NCBI GenBank assembly: GCA_951799425.1
Contig: OX637394.1
Coordinates: 9,683,501-9,747,500, forward strand
Length of the DNA: 64,000 bases
Direction: 5' to 3'
Source: Ilex aquifolium
Lineage: Eukaryota; Streptophyta; Magnoliopsida; Aquifoliales; Aquifoliaceae
Below the pieces are notes generated by a model. It was not told where the DNA came from and searched no databases. It saw only the letters and a program-made list of their open reading frames with translations. The position numbers were made by a program, and so were the translations under genes. Below, in pieces: positions 13,321 to 24,294 of the stretch (positions within the stretch are counted from its first letter, which is position 1; each line of letters begins with the position of its first letter).

Positions 13321-14281
13321 GGAAGAATTACACTCAGATCTCTTGAGATTTGTCACTTAATCACTAAAACTCCCTGACATTTAAAATATTACATACAGAC
13401 TCCCTGAGGTTGTACGCATACAACACTTAGACTCCTGTCGTCAATGTCCGTTACTAAATTATACACAAATCCCCTAAAGTTTGTAGGCGTGTATAATACT
13501 TAAACCTCTTAAACTTAAAATGTTATATTTTTTCTAATCAAAGATAAAATATCAAATATTTAAATTTTACAACTAAAATTCATGTTCTATTGTATCATTT
13601 CTTAAAATAAAATCAAAAATTAAAATTCAATTTTTTTCTTAAAAAATCATAATTAGTGTACAATTATACTTTTTATTGGAATAAAACTAAAAAATGAAAC
13701 AATGAGTCTAAGCCATTCATAATAGAACATAAATTTTACAACCAAAATTCATATTCTATTATATCATTTATTGAAATAAAATCAAAAATAAAAATCTAAT
13801 TTTTTTCTTAAAAAATCATAGTTAATATACAATTATATTATCTATTATAATACAGTTAAAAAATCAAACAAATGGTCAAACTGTAATAGATACAATATCT
13901 TCTAGTTTTAATTGTGGCAATTTAATAATTTAAATGACTAAATTAATTTCTAATAGATAGTATAATTGTATGCTAATTATAATTTTTTAAAAATTAGATT
14001 TTTATTTTTAATTTTATTTTAGTATATTTGATATTCTATCTTTATTTGGAGTATTTTTAGTCTAAATATACCATTTTAAACTTGAGGGGTCTAAGTATTA
14101 CATGCCTATAAACTTTAGGGGTTTGGGTGTAATTTATTAACAAATATATTAATAGATATTAATGACAGAGGTCTAAGTGTTGCGCGTGAACAAACCTTAG
14201 AGGGTTTGTGTATAATATTTCAAATGTCAAAGAGTCACCGATTAAGTGATAAATTTCAAAGGACCTGAATATAATTCTCCC
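13321..14281. mobile_element. Mutator-like MITE with long inverted arms
   Basis: The left arm (from GGAAGAATTACACTCAG) and right arm (ending CTGAATATAATTCTCC) are inverted copies over at least 200 bp, giving a long imperfect hairpin. A 9-bp duplication TAAATAATA flanks it (13312-13320 and 14282-14290). Length 961 bp, AT-rich, no transposase. Long arms plus a 9-bp duplication point to the Mutator superfamily; the duplication is low-complexity, so some caution is due. Confidence 0.75.
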
Positions 14282-14347
14282 TAAATAATAATAATAATAT
14301 GAGCAATTATCCTAATAATATAGATATAGATAGATAGATATATAGAT

Positions 14348-14693
14348 TTTTTTTTTTTTTTTGATAGTGAAACGAGAGTCAACACCAAATCACCTCTTAA
14401 AAGAGGCAACCTGGTGAAGACTTATACACACACACACAACCCCAAGGCTATCCGATGTGGGATAGCCCCAGTCCCGCCCGGTGAACATTGACGCACCCAT
14501 TGGTTTTGGAGGACCGGGACCCACGACCGGGGCCCGGGGGCCACACACGCACACCACTCGCACACCGCTCAATTTTTCTTTTTTTTGATAGTGAAACGAG
14601 AGTCAACACCAAATCACCTCTTAAAAGAGGCAACCTGGTGAAGACTTATACACACACACACAACCCCAAGGCTATCCGATGTGGGATAGCCCC
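14348..14693 (-). mobile_element. Poly(A)-tailed retroposed element with perfect 107-bp direct repeat
   Basis: Two identical 107-bp copies (14363-14469 and 14587-14693) are separated by a GC-rich 117-bp spacer. The whole is flanked by a perfect 15-bp duplication, GATAGATATATAGAT (14333-14347 and 14694-14708), and has a T run at the left end, that is a poly(A) tail on the minus strand. On the minus strand each copy starts with ATCCCACATCG, the plant snRNA upstream sequence element, followed about 35 bp later by TATAAG. The first motif sits in an 8-bp stem (GGCTATCC/GGATAGCC). I do not recognise the family. Insertion by L1-type machinery is inferred from the tail and duplication. Confidence 0.75.
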
Positions 14694-14708
14694 GATAGAT
14701 ATATAGAT

Positions 14709-15708
14709 ATAGACAAAAAAACCAACCGGATTAAAAAAAGAAGCAGATGAATTGACTTGGCAAGTGGGTCTTACTCGAAAGTAGGAATCTGATAAGGACG
14801 GAAAAAACAGAGGAGTGGGTTTAGGATTTATATTCGAACTGTCTACCAGTCGAGTAAATGATTCCTCTTCTTTCTCAAGAGACAAACAAATTCGCAACTA
14901 ATTATAGTTACCATAACAATAAAGGATATGTTTATTTTGACTTGATACCCCTTAAGTTTTGTCAAAATAAATATGGCCATCCCCTCGTATTTCTAAAATT
15001 ATACGGAGATCACAAAAAAAATTATTTCTGGTTTAAAACAAAACAAGTCGTATGTCATTTTAGATAGTCAAACTCCTATAAATTTCATGTTTTGAAGTCA
15101 AACCATCGTCGAACCTCTAATAAATAGGCAAACTCCTTCCTTGCTCCATGCTTTAAACTAGTTAAACTAGTGAGGCAATGATTCGGCTAGTTTTATGGGT
15201 TCAATCGGTTGTAATTTGATTTGATTATGATTTTATCTGTGTTGATTCAATAATTGTTGAAAATTGTCAACTTCGTTTGATTGATACGGGTTATGCATGG
15301 TATTGTGTTGGTAGGTAACAATATGTGATGACTTGTAATAACTTGTGCACTTGCACAAGCTTGAGAGAGAGAAAAAAAGAGTAAAACAAGAAGAAAAAAG
15401 GTATTCTGATACAAGATCGACTTTTTAAATGAGTTTTGATATAAGATTAATTTGTTCCTATTAACAATAATTTTTTTTTTCTGATCAGATTACTATTGAC
15501 AATTCAAATATTATCTTTGTGACGCAATCATTTCAAGTGGCAGAGGAGGTGTTCAAATTATAACTTACAAAACACATTATTGGGTTTCCGCAACATTTTG
15601 GAAACAATAAGGGTGATGGTTGTAGTAATTTAACATAACCACGGGGATATAAATGTAATTTGACCTAACAAGAATCCATTAGCCTAGGATTTTTCTAGTT
15701 ATCCATTA
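14709..15708. other. Spacer, nothing recognised
   Basis: AT-rich intergenic DNA without a recognisable gene, repeat boundary or regulatory motif. Confidence 0.5.
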
Positions 15709-16209
15709 GAGCTAATCTCACTTTGTACCCTTAAAAGATGTTTCAATTTTTAATTTATATCCTTAAATATTAAAAATCTCAATTTACACCATCAATGTTA
15801 TGAATTGATAGCAATGTGGTCCTGACTCAGATTGCTGTTCAGTTTTTCATTAAAAATTTAAGCACACGAAGTTCAAGTACTTTGAGCATGAGAATGATAC
15901 ATGTCCATCGCTATAGATTTTTGTTTGTGATCAATTTGACACCGTTTTGTGTATCGACTATAGAGTTTCATTAGTTAGATAGAAACTAATCATATCATGT
16001 GCAACTCATATGAGACGCCAACAATATTCAAAGTTATACTTAAGTCTATCCTAAAGTACTTTCAACTCATGCATTGCAATTTGTAACGGAAAATTAAAAG
16101 CAGTCTAGGCGAGGTCTACATTGATACTAATTTATAAAATTACGGGTATAAATTAAAATTTTTAATATTTAAAGGTACAAATTAAAAATCGGAAGAAATA
16201 GATTAACCC
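15709..16209. mobile_element. Mutator-like MITE upstream of the cupin gene
   Basis: Inverted arms start GAGCTAATCT on the left and GGGTTAATCT read inward from the right, and continue as imperfect complements for about 80 bp (TTTTTAATTTRTAYC blocks). It is flanked by 9-bp duplications TATCCATTA (15700-15708) and TATACATTA (16210-16218), 8 of 9 matching. It ends about 225 bp before the cupin start codon, so it lies in that gene's promoter region. Confidence 0.75.
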
Positions 16210-16434
16210 TATACATTAATTAATTGAAAAATCTTCATTATCTACAAAATATTCTTCTGTTGCTATCCTCCTCCTATCTCGCAAAATCTGTTCGTATCCC
16301 TACGAATACTCGCCGACCTTTCCCGAGTCTCTTTATATTTAGACGTTTCTTTGTTGCATTAGGTGTGTGAGTCTCTGAAGAAAAAATTCTTTTGTGCTTG
16401 AGAAAGAAAGAGAGAGAGAGAAAAAGAGAGAGAG

Positions 16435-18647
16435 ATGGAGATCGAATTAACACCCAGGTTGGCGAAGAAAGTTTATGGTGGAGATGGTGGAGCTTATTAT
16501 GCATGGTGTCCTGAGGAGCTCCAAATGCTGCGTGAAGGTAACATAGGCGCCTCTAAGCTTGCTTTGGAGAAGAATGGGTTTGCTCTGCCTCGGTACTCTG
16601 ATTCAGCCAAGGTCGCTTATGTTCTTCAAGGTGTAACATATACCCACAAATTTATAAATATGATTATTAGTTTTATTTAATTTTGTTCTGTTGTGGGTAT
16701 GATTTGATTTAGGGATAAGTTTGTTACTGTGATTTGGGTAACTTTTGGTTTGTTGATTCGTTTCAGTCCTGTTTTGGTTCGTCTACATGTCTCTAAATCT
16801 GATTGTTGTTAAATTTGTTTTGATGAGATTCATGTTGATCTATGGGAATTTTAAGAGTTTTTATATAGTTGAATTTCAGTATTGCGTTGATTGATTTCGT
16901 TTTGACTGATATAAGTTATGCTTATGTGCCAGATGGATTGTTGTTAAATTGTCCTCGAAATAGTTTTGTTTCTGTTTTGATTCTAGTATTGGGGTTTTTA
17001 TGTAACATTGTCCTCAGTTGTATAATGTATTGTGCAGGTTTGTCTCTTCTTTTTGTATGGACGTTTGATGTAGTAGTCTGGGGGAAAGTCAAATAGAGCT
17101 AAGGGTTTTTGTCCTAATGCTTGGCTCGAAAGTGATGGCGTCTGTTGGGTTGTTCTTCGATTTTCATAATTAGTGGGTGGGATTCTACTGTATGATCTTT
17201 GAATACTGTATGATTTTTGTCCTTCATTAGTTGACGCCAATTTCTTTATCAAATAGTGAACCCAATATGTAATCTCATCATCCTTTCTCAATTGCAAATG
17301 GATTGAACTTGAGTTGATTGCATTTCCTACCAGACTTCTTGAGTCTTGACACTTGTATTCTTGTTCATTTGAGATTTAATAGGTTTTACATTGGCCACTT
17401 ACAGCAACCCTCCTCCTTTAACTGGCTTGGGACCATCTATGTAAAAAACATAGGCATTAAACATGGCATATGTGTTGACACATGTATATATCTAACCATA
17501 TCTGATACGTTAGCAGTATCTGTAGTTAATCTTGCAATCAACCATGGTTAGATTCGTGGATATGTCATTATGATCCTGAGTTATGTGTATCTGCATGGTC
17601 TGAAACTTGTTTCATATGGTCCATTTAAGTCTCTTCTAACCTTTGCCTCTTGTGAATTAGGCTGTGGAGTTGCAGGAATTGTCCTCCCTGAGCAAGAAGA
17701 GAAAATTGTTGCCATCAAGAAGGGTGATGCCATTGCCCTCCCTTTTGGTGTTGTGACATGGTGGTACAACAAAGAGGACACTGAACTTGTGGTTCTCTTC
17801 CTGGGAGATACTTCGAAAGCCCACAAAGCTGGTTCATTCACTGATTTCTTTCTGACGGGGACTAATGGCATTTTCACTGGCTTTTCATCTGAGTTTGTGG
17901 GCAGGGCATGGGACTTGGAAGAGAATGTTGTGAAGTCCCTTGTTGGAAAGCAAACGGGGAGTGGCATTGTCAAGCTAGATGCAGGTTTTAAGATGCCTGA
18001 ACCCAAGAAGGAACATCGAGATGGCATGGCATTGAATTGTGAGGAAGCGCCATTGGATGTAAACATTAAGAATGGTGGAAGGGTTGTGGTGTTGAACACT
18101 AAAAACTTGCCTTTGGTTGGTGAGGTTGGGCTTGGTGCTGATCTGGTTAGGTTGGATGGAAGTGCTATGTGCTCTCCAGGTTTCTCTTGTGACTCGGCAC
18201 TGCAGGTTACTTATATTGTTAGGGGTAGTGGCCGTGTTCAGGTTGTTGGTGTTGACGGAAAACGTGTCTTGGAAACAACTATCAAGGGTGGTAATTTGTT
18301 CATTGTGCCAAGGTTTTTTGTTGTTTCAAAGATTGCTGACCCTGATGGCCTGGAGTGGTTCTCTATCATCACTACTCCCAAGTAAGTTTCCTTCCATATT
18401 TACTTTATCTGGTCATTGTTCCAAAAGCTTATTCTAAAATTGTGTGATTCTCTATTTTTTGTTATCTAATTCAAATGATATTGTACATGGTAGTCCTATA
18501 TTCACTCATCTAGCTGGAAGGACTTCAGCGTGGAAGGCATTATCTCCTCAGGTGCTCCAAGCGTCCTTCAACGTGGCTCCTGACGTAGAGCAGCAATTCA
18601 GCTCGAAGAGGATGTCGGATGCCATTTTCTTCCCTCCTGCTAATTAA
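16435..18647 (+). CDS. Two-domain cupin (11S globulin-like, non-secreted type)
   Basis: Exons 16435-16630, 17661-18381, 18494-18647; GT-AG junctions with phases closing to 356 aa. The protein has two RmlC-like cupin barrels, roughly residues 40-190 and 200-350. Recognisable stretches are VYGGDGGAYYAWCPEEL, GDAIALPFGVVTWW, and in the second half CSPGFSCDSALQVTYIV and FIVPRFFVVSKIADPDG. There is no signal peptide, so unlike true seed globulins it should stay in the cytosol. It closely matches the plant family of At1g07750/At2g28680, whose biochemical role is poorly known. A GA-rich leader precedes the ATG; an AATAAA-type signal lies near 18678. Intron 1 (1,030 bp) shows nothing else recognisable. 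The next two genes downstream are on the same strand. Confidence 0.93.
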
Positions 18648-19947
18648 CTGGATTCCTCCCATTTTAGTTTGCCATATGAATAAAATCTAGTTTTAAGCAG
18701 TTTCCTTTCATATTTAAGCTGTTTTTATGGTGGTGGTGGTGTTTCACCTTGGATATTTAAAAATAACATGTTTTAGTTTGGATTTTCATATATAAAAGTT
18801 TTTGGCATTTGCTAATGTGGGTTTTGGTTTAGTTGGTTTGTTTACAATTTTCTGTTGCTTTTGATACTTGGGAATTATAAACACATAAAAATTCATCAGA
18901 AGGAACAGGTATCCAGGATCTGCCAAACAACCTACAATAAAAACTCCAAGAAAAGATTTTTTTTTTGAGGGAATGTGATTCACAAAATTAAATGACATGA
19001 ATCTTGGAGATCTCCTTTTTCAATCAGTATGTTATCATGAAAATTAGACTTGTTAATCATATCGAGTGATACGAGTTTGTGTTGTGTCTTAGCAAGATCG
19101 TATAAAAAAGTATTTTATTCATATCTGATTCGTTTATTAATTCGTATCTAACGAGTCGTATTATATCAGGTTCATGTCGTGTAGGAATTGTGTATAACCG
19201 GTATATAAACGAGTTGTGTCGTATATTTTTTTTGATTGACTTCACACACATATCTGATTTCTTTGTTAATTGTGTCGGGTCCACTTATTTATGAAACGGG
19301 CAGCTTAAAGAAGACCCAAACCCCTCTAATTTCGTGTTGTGTTAACGAGTTATGTTATATTTTGACACCCTTAATGAAAATAACAATTAACCAAATAGTT
19401 AACCAAAAAACAAAAAGAAGAGAAACAAGGAGAAAATAAAAAGAGATTTGGATAGACAGAATGCTAACTTAGTTCTTGATATACTTATCAAGATTGCTAA
19501 TACAAAATTGTTACTTACACTTATAATGTGTTAAATCAAAAAATAATTATATTTGCATTTTTTTTTGTCTAAGATTCAAAGTCAGGAATACAAATTTAAA
19601 AAAAAAGAAAAACTTAGCTTGGATGAGACTCGAGCTTAAACCCACACCATTTGCAGCAGGCTGGGACGAATTCCTAAGACCATTGCCACCCCTTTTATCT
19701 TAAGTTTTGTTTACTATATTATTGCTTTTTTTTAAGAACTTAATTCCTTATGTACCAGTAAGTTTTAAACTTATTTCTTGATCTATCATTTTTGTAAAAT
19801 CATTGTTAAACTAAAGTTTTTTTCAATGTAAAAAGATTTTTGTAAAATACATTTTTCTTTTAAAATTAAGACAATTTCGAAAATATAAATACACAATTAA
19901 GTATTAAAAAAAACAAGAGATATACAAATTAATTCTTCAAAAACTTA
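18648..19947. other. Intergenic spacer between cupin and Tourist-like element
   Basis: The cupin 3' end is followed by AT-rich DNA. 19040-19375 is rich in TCGTGT/ACGAGT motifs and may be a decayed MITE, but I could not define its ends. No gene recognised. Confidence 0.5.
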
Positions 19948-21423
19948 TGTTCCGTTTGATAGGAAAGATAAAAAGTAGAAGGGATGAAAAGTAGAAAAAA
20001 TACACTTTCTATCTTTCAAGAAATGAAAATAGGGATGATACACTTTCATTCCTTTGTATTTGGTAGGATGGATGGAAAATAAAAATAATTTTTTTTTGTG
20101 TGCTTGATAAGATGGAAAAAATATTTTATTTTTATTTTAAAAAAGTACATATGAAATTAATGTATACATAATATATGTATATATCAAATGATATATAGAC
20201 AAATAAGGTACATTTCAACACAAATAATTAACTTTCTATCCATTTTCCTTCTAATTTTGGAGGGATTGATCTTGGTGAGTTGAAAGGAAAATTCATTCAT
20301 CCACTTTTCCATAATTCCATTTTTCCATCGTACCAAATGGAGCATTAGAAAATTTGATCTTCTTTCAATTTTTTTTTCTTGTACATCATTCAATTGGAGG
20401 GATAGATAAAATATAATGTTTAATAAAGAAAAAAAATAGATCAGATAAAAAAGTGAATAAATTAATTTTTCTTTTTAACTAATGAAACAATTTTTCAACA
20501 TATTGCCCCTCCCCTTCAACGGCTATTCACCGGGGCGGGTATGTATCAATTGGAGCGAGCTTATGAGACTTCCTTCTCAACATTATTCCCCGACAACGAA
20601 TTCTTCGTTCGGGGTCTCGACGGATGATCAGTGGTAACGACCTTCCTCAAATCAGGTGAAGATTAAATGTGATGAGGCTTTCATCCCTCACTTAAAGAGG
20701 GCATCAGTTGGGGTGATATAAAGGGATGGTAGTGGCCAGGTGATTGGAGACAAAGCTTGTATGATGGCTCAGCAGTTTCAAAACCACCAAGTCTTCATTG
20801 AGAGTGATTGCAAGGTACTCATTTCTCTTTGTTCGGTGGAAGACGCCCCCGTGGGAAATTATGACTTTCGTGGAGAGTATTAGATCCATGGTTTCTTAAC
20901 CAGAATCTAATCATCCTCTTTCAGCCTCGCTCTACAAATAGTGCCGCTCATTGGGTGGTTAAAGACATATTGTTCCTTGAACTTACCTGGAGACTGGGTC
21001 TCAGCTTGTCCAGTTGAGCTTTCCTTTATCTTAGTTTCTGACTGTAATTATCCTCACACATTTTGAATGAATACAAGTTTCTTTGATTAAAAAAAAAATA
21101 AAAAAATTCTTTCACCTTACTAAAATCAATCTCTTCAAAATTGAGAGAAAAAATAGATAAAAAATTAATTATGTGTGTTAAAATGTATGTTATTTGTCAA
21201 TATATCTTTTAATATATACATATATAATATATTATGATAAAATATGCATCTATATTTTTTCTATCCTTTTATTTTTTCATCCTATCAAACACAAAAAAAC
21301 TAATCCTTCTTACTTTCTATCCCTCATACCAAACACAAAACAGGAAAAAAATATTATAATAAGTGTATTACTTCCACTTTCTATCCTAATATTTTTCTAT
21401 CCATCCAACCAAACACACCAATA
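19948..21423. mobile_element. Tourist-like element carrying a nested LINE 3' end
   Basis: The left end TGTTCCGTTTGATAGGA and the inverted right end TATTGGTGTGTTTGGTTGGA form weak terminal repeats with TTA on both sides (19945-19947, 21424-21426). The flanking parts carry related ACTTTCTATC motifs in opposite orientation. A LINE fragment lies in the middle. A similar left-end sequence occurs at about 50870-51000. Confidence 0.5.
20504..21112 (+). pseudogene. L1-type LINE 3' fragment (RNase H-like end)
   Basis: Conceptual reading of the plus strand gives, in broken frames, pieces typical of the RNase H-like domain at the 3' end of plant L1 reverse transcriptases: KRASVGVI, RDGSGQVIGDKACMMAQ, FIESDCK, and later RSTNSAAHW. 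Stops and frame changes break it. An A-rich tail (about 21088-21112) closes the element. It is 5'-truncated, as usual for L1 copies. Confidence 0.75.
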
Positions 21424-21686
21424 TTAAGGATTTTTAGTTAAAAGCATATTTTGGGTACGACGTTATCTTGAAAAATGTGAGTCGAAACTATTTTTTTTAA
21501 AGAATAATAATAAATTATAAAAATTTAGTAATTATGATTTGACAAAATACCTTAGTTTGGAAATTGATTTATTGAATCCCATTAGTAGCAATACATAGTT
21601 GTCCCATGCCATAAATAATCCTCCTTGTACCTCTAGTTTTTCCCTCCAACGAACTCTTTCTTCCCTGTGGATTCTGCATCAGTTCA

Positions 21687-23102
21687 ATGAGACCATTTCA
21701 TTCAATGCTCAATTCACGATCCAAACCAGTCAATTCTGCGTCAACCTTCATATCTCACCTTTACATACACACCAAACACAAACCTTCTCAACCTTACCGC
21801 CATATTCGTAATCCCAAACCATCCCCCGAACAACCTGGCCAACACTACCCAAAGCCTGTCCGCAGACCCATACCATTCATCACCAATCTCAAACAAGTCC
21901 AAGACCCAGATGCAGCACTCTCTCTCTTCCATGAATACCATCAAATGGGATTCAAACATGATTACCCCTCTTACGCTTCTCTCATTTACAAGCTCGCTCG
22001 TTCTCGTAACTTCGAAGCAGTTGAACCCCTTTTACATTATCTCCAAATCTATGACATTCGATGTAGAGAAACCCTTTTCATTGCACTCATTGAACATTAT
22101 GGGAAAGCCCGATTGCCGGATGAAGCCATTAATCTCTTTTACAAAATGCGTTCTTTTAACTGTGCTCGTACAGTACAGTCTTTCAATACACTTCTTAATG
22201 TACTCATTGATAATGGTCGGCATTGTGATGCGAAGGAGATGTTCAAGTGTTCCTCCAAGATGGGATTTCGATTGAACTCTGTTTCGTTCAATATTATGAT
22301 CAAAGGGTGGCTTGAGAAGGGTGAGTGGGAAAAAGCTTGCCAGATGTTTAATGAAATGCTTGAGAGAGAGGTTGAACCCACCGTAGTGACTTATAATAGT
22401 AAAATTGGGTTTTTGTGTAAAAAGGGTGAATTTGATAAAGCAAAGGGTTTGTTTGAGGAGATGGTGAAAAAGGGGAAGAACCCGAATGCAGTCACTTATG
22501 CTTTGTTGATGGAAAATTTGTGCTCTTCGGGAAAGTATAAGGAAGCAAACAAGATGATGTTTGATATGGAGTATCAAGGGTGTAAACCACGGCTAGTCAA
22601 TTATGGTGTTTTAATGAGTGCTCTCTGCAAGAGGGGGAAGATTGATGAAGCAAAGGCTTTGCTTGTCGAGATGAAGAAAAGGCGGATTAAGGCAGATGTT
22701 GTGATGTACAATATATTGATTAATTATTTGTGCAAGGAGGGTAGAGCTGCTGAAGCTTATAAAGTATTGGTTGAAATGCAGGTTAAAGGTTGTGAGCCAA
22801 ATGCAGCTACATACAGGATGATGGTTGATGGGTTTTGTCATGTGGGGGATTATGAGGGAGGTTTGAAGGTTCTCAATGCAATGTTAATGAGCAGGCATTG
22901 TCCACGTTTGGACACTTTTTGTTGTTTAATTGTGGGCCTATTCAAATCTGAGAAGATGGATGATGCTTGCTTTGTGTTGGAAGAAATGCAGAAGAGGAAA
23001 ATGAGATTCAATTTGGAGTCTTGGGAAGCTCTAGTTACGGATGCTTGTGATAAAGATAGAGCTGCAAGTGAACTCGTGATTGAACTGGTCTCTGCCCATT
23101 AA
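21687..23102 (+). CDS. P-class pentatricopeptide repeat (PPR) protein
   Basis: Single-exon gene of 471 codons. After an Arg/Ser/Pro-rich N-terminus of about 70 residues, which looks like a mitochondrial targeting peptide, the protein is a run of about ten 35-residue PPR motifs (residues ~94-443). Examples are TYNSKIGFLCKKGEFDKAKG and MYNILINYLCKEGRAAEAYK. All motifs are P-type, with no E or DYW tail, so an RNA-binding role in organelle RNA stability, splicing or translation is the family expectation rather than editing. The ATG at 21687 is the first in frame. Between a cupin and a dirigent gene, it matches the position and type of Arabidopsis At1g07740 (from memory). No disrupting changes were seen. 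Confidence 0.93.
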   Translation: MRPFHSMLNSRSKPVNSASTFISHLYIHTKHKPSQPYRHIRNPKPSPEQPGQHYPKPVRRPIPFITNLKQVQDPDAALSLFHEYHQMGFKHDYPSYASLIYKLARSRNFEAVEPLLHYLQIYDIRCRETLFIALIEHYGKARLPDEAINLFYKMRSFNCARTVQSFNTLLNVLIDNGRHCDAKEMFKCSSKMGFRLNSVSFNIMIKGWLEKGEWEKACQMFNEMLEREVEPTVVTYNSKIGFLCKKGEFDKAKGLFEEMVKKGKNPNAVTYALLMENLCSSGKYKEANKMMFDMEYQGCKPRLVNYGVLMSALCKRGKIDEAKALLVEMKKRRIKADVVMYNILINYLCKEGRAAEAYKVLVEMQVKGCEPNAATYRMMVDGFCHVGDYEGGLKVLNAMLMSRHCPRLDTFCCLIVGLFKSEKMDDACFVLEEMQKRKMRFNLESWEALVTDACDKDRAASELVIELVSAH

Positions 23103-24174
23103 TATGCATTCGTAGTTGTGGTCTGATCTATGGAAATTTGCAGAGTAGGTTTGATCATACCTGCTGGCTGCTGCAAGGCGATTTGATGTTCTTGCTGATT
23201 GGTGAATGGCATCATAGGATTGCAACACAGGTTATGGCATTAAGTGATGATCGATTGGAGCATTTGCCTGTTTTTATGTTTGGATTTATCAATGTCTGCT
23301 CCACTGTCTATCTTCTTTATGGACTGGGCTCTCGCCTCCCATGTAGAAGTGAAAAAGCAAGATTTATATAACAGGTTGGAGGCCGTGGAAAGAGTTCCTG
23401 GGTTTGAAGGGCTTGGTCTTGACAACAATCAGCTGTTGGGTTTTCCATCAAGCTTTATTCAAGTCATGGTGACCCTAACCAGTGCTCGGCAAACTTCGCT
23501 GCTGTTTCATGTTATACAAGAAACAATGTTGCAGGAGCGTTTTGCATTCAAGCAGGTACATCTTTTAATTTCGTATTTGAGTATCCCTATAAGAAGCAAC
23601 CTGAATTGATTCAAATCAACGAAATTTTTGGACTTGTGGCCGCCTCAGGATTACCTTTATTCAGAGGGTGGATAAAAGAATTCTGTAATGCAGAAAGTTC
23701 AAAACTGGGGGCAAAGGGAAAATGTTGTGTACAGGCCTGGTAAGTAATGTTTTACAAATTTAATTTAATTTTATCGCTGAACTTACAAAATTTAAATTGA
23801 AAAGTTGACGTCTTGTACAAGTGGTCCTTAGGATTGATTTATAGTTGCTTTGCTGTCTGTGTGCAGTTGTTTGCGAGGCAGTTACCAGTTCACCACTAAG
23901 TTTGATATCTTTTTATTAGCAACGCTTTTCCATCCCCATATGGGTTCCTTGCTGGACCCTCTACCAGAGCCGTGGTTGAGATTTCTGGTACTTGAGCAGA
24001 ATTAATTTGTATCTAAAGTGTTTTTCATTGCTTGTATCATTTCTATACACAGCCCTCTAAATCGACCTAATCAATATTTTAAACTTCAAACTTGGTGTTA
24101 CAAGTTCTAACTAATACACCCAAAAGTGGGTAACGCAATCACCTGCTCCATTTCATCAACTCCCCTATAATTCT
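23103..24174. other. 3' region of the PPR gene and spacer
   Basis: Moderately GC-rich sequence with short open stretches (for example 23244-23609) that match nothing I know. A long or spliced 3' UTR of the PPR transcript is possible. No second gene can be supported. Confidence 0.4.
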
Positions 24175-24201
24175 TTGAACTTCAATCTTCCTTTTACAGT
24201 G

Positions 24202-24209
24202 TATATAAA
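24202..24209 (+). promoter_or_regulatory. TATA box of the dirigent gene
   Basis: TATATAAA, 93 bp before the ATG at 24295. It also argues against starting translation at in-frame TTG codons further upstream. Confidence 0.7.
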
Positions 24210-24294
24210 CAACCAATCAATCTATCCCATCAAACCAACAGTCTTCTCAATCAAACCTCAGTATCCAAAAGCTTTACATTATTCTCTCAACCTC

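Noticed and set aside
19040-19375. Possible MITE with TCGTGT/ACGAGT motifs
   Set aside because: Inverted ends and target duplications could not be established.
23244-23609. Possible small gene after the PPR gene
   Set aside because: No recognisable domain, no start context or splice structure that could be supported; it may be PPR 3' UTR.
24175-24294. Upstream in-frame extension of the dirigent gene
   Set aside because: It has no ATG, contains the TATA box, and would hide the signal peptide that begins at the ATG at 24295.
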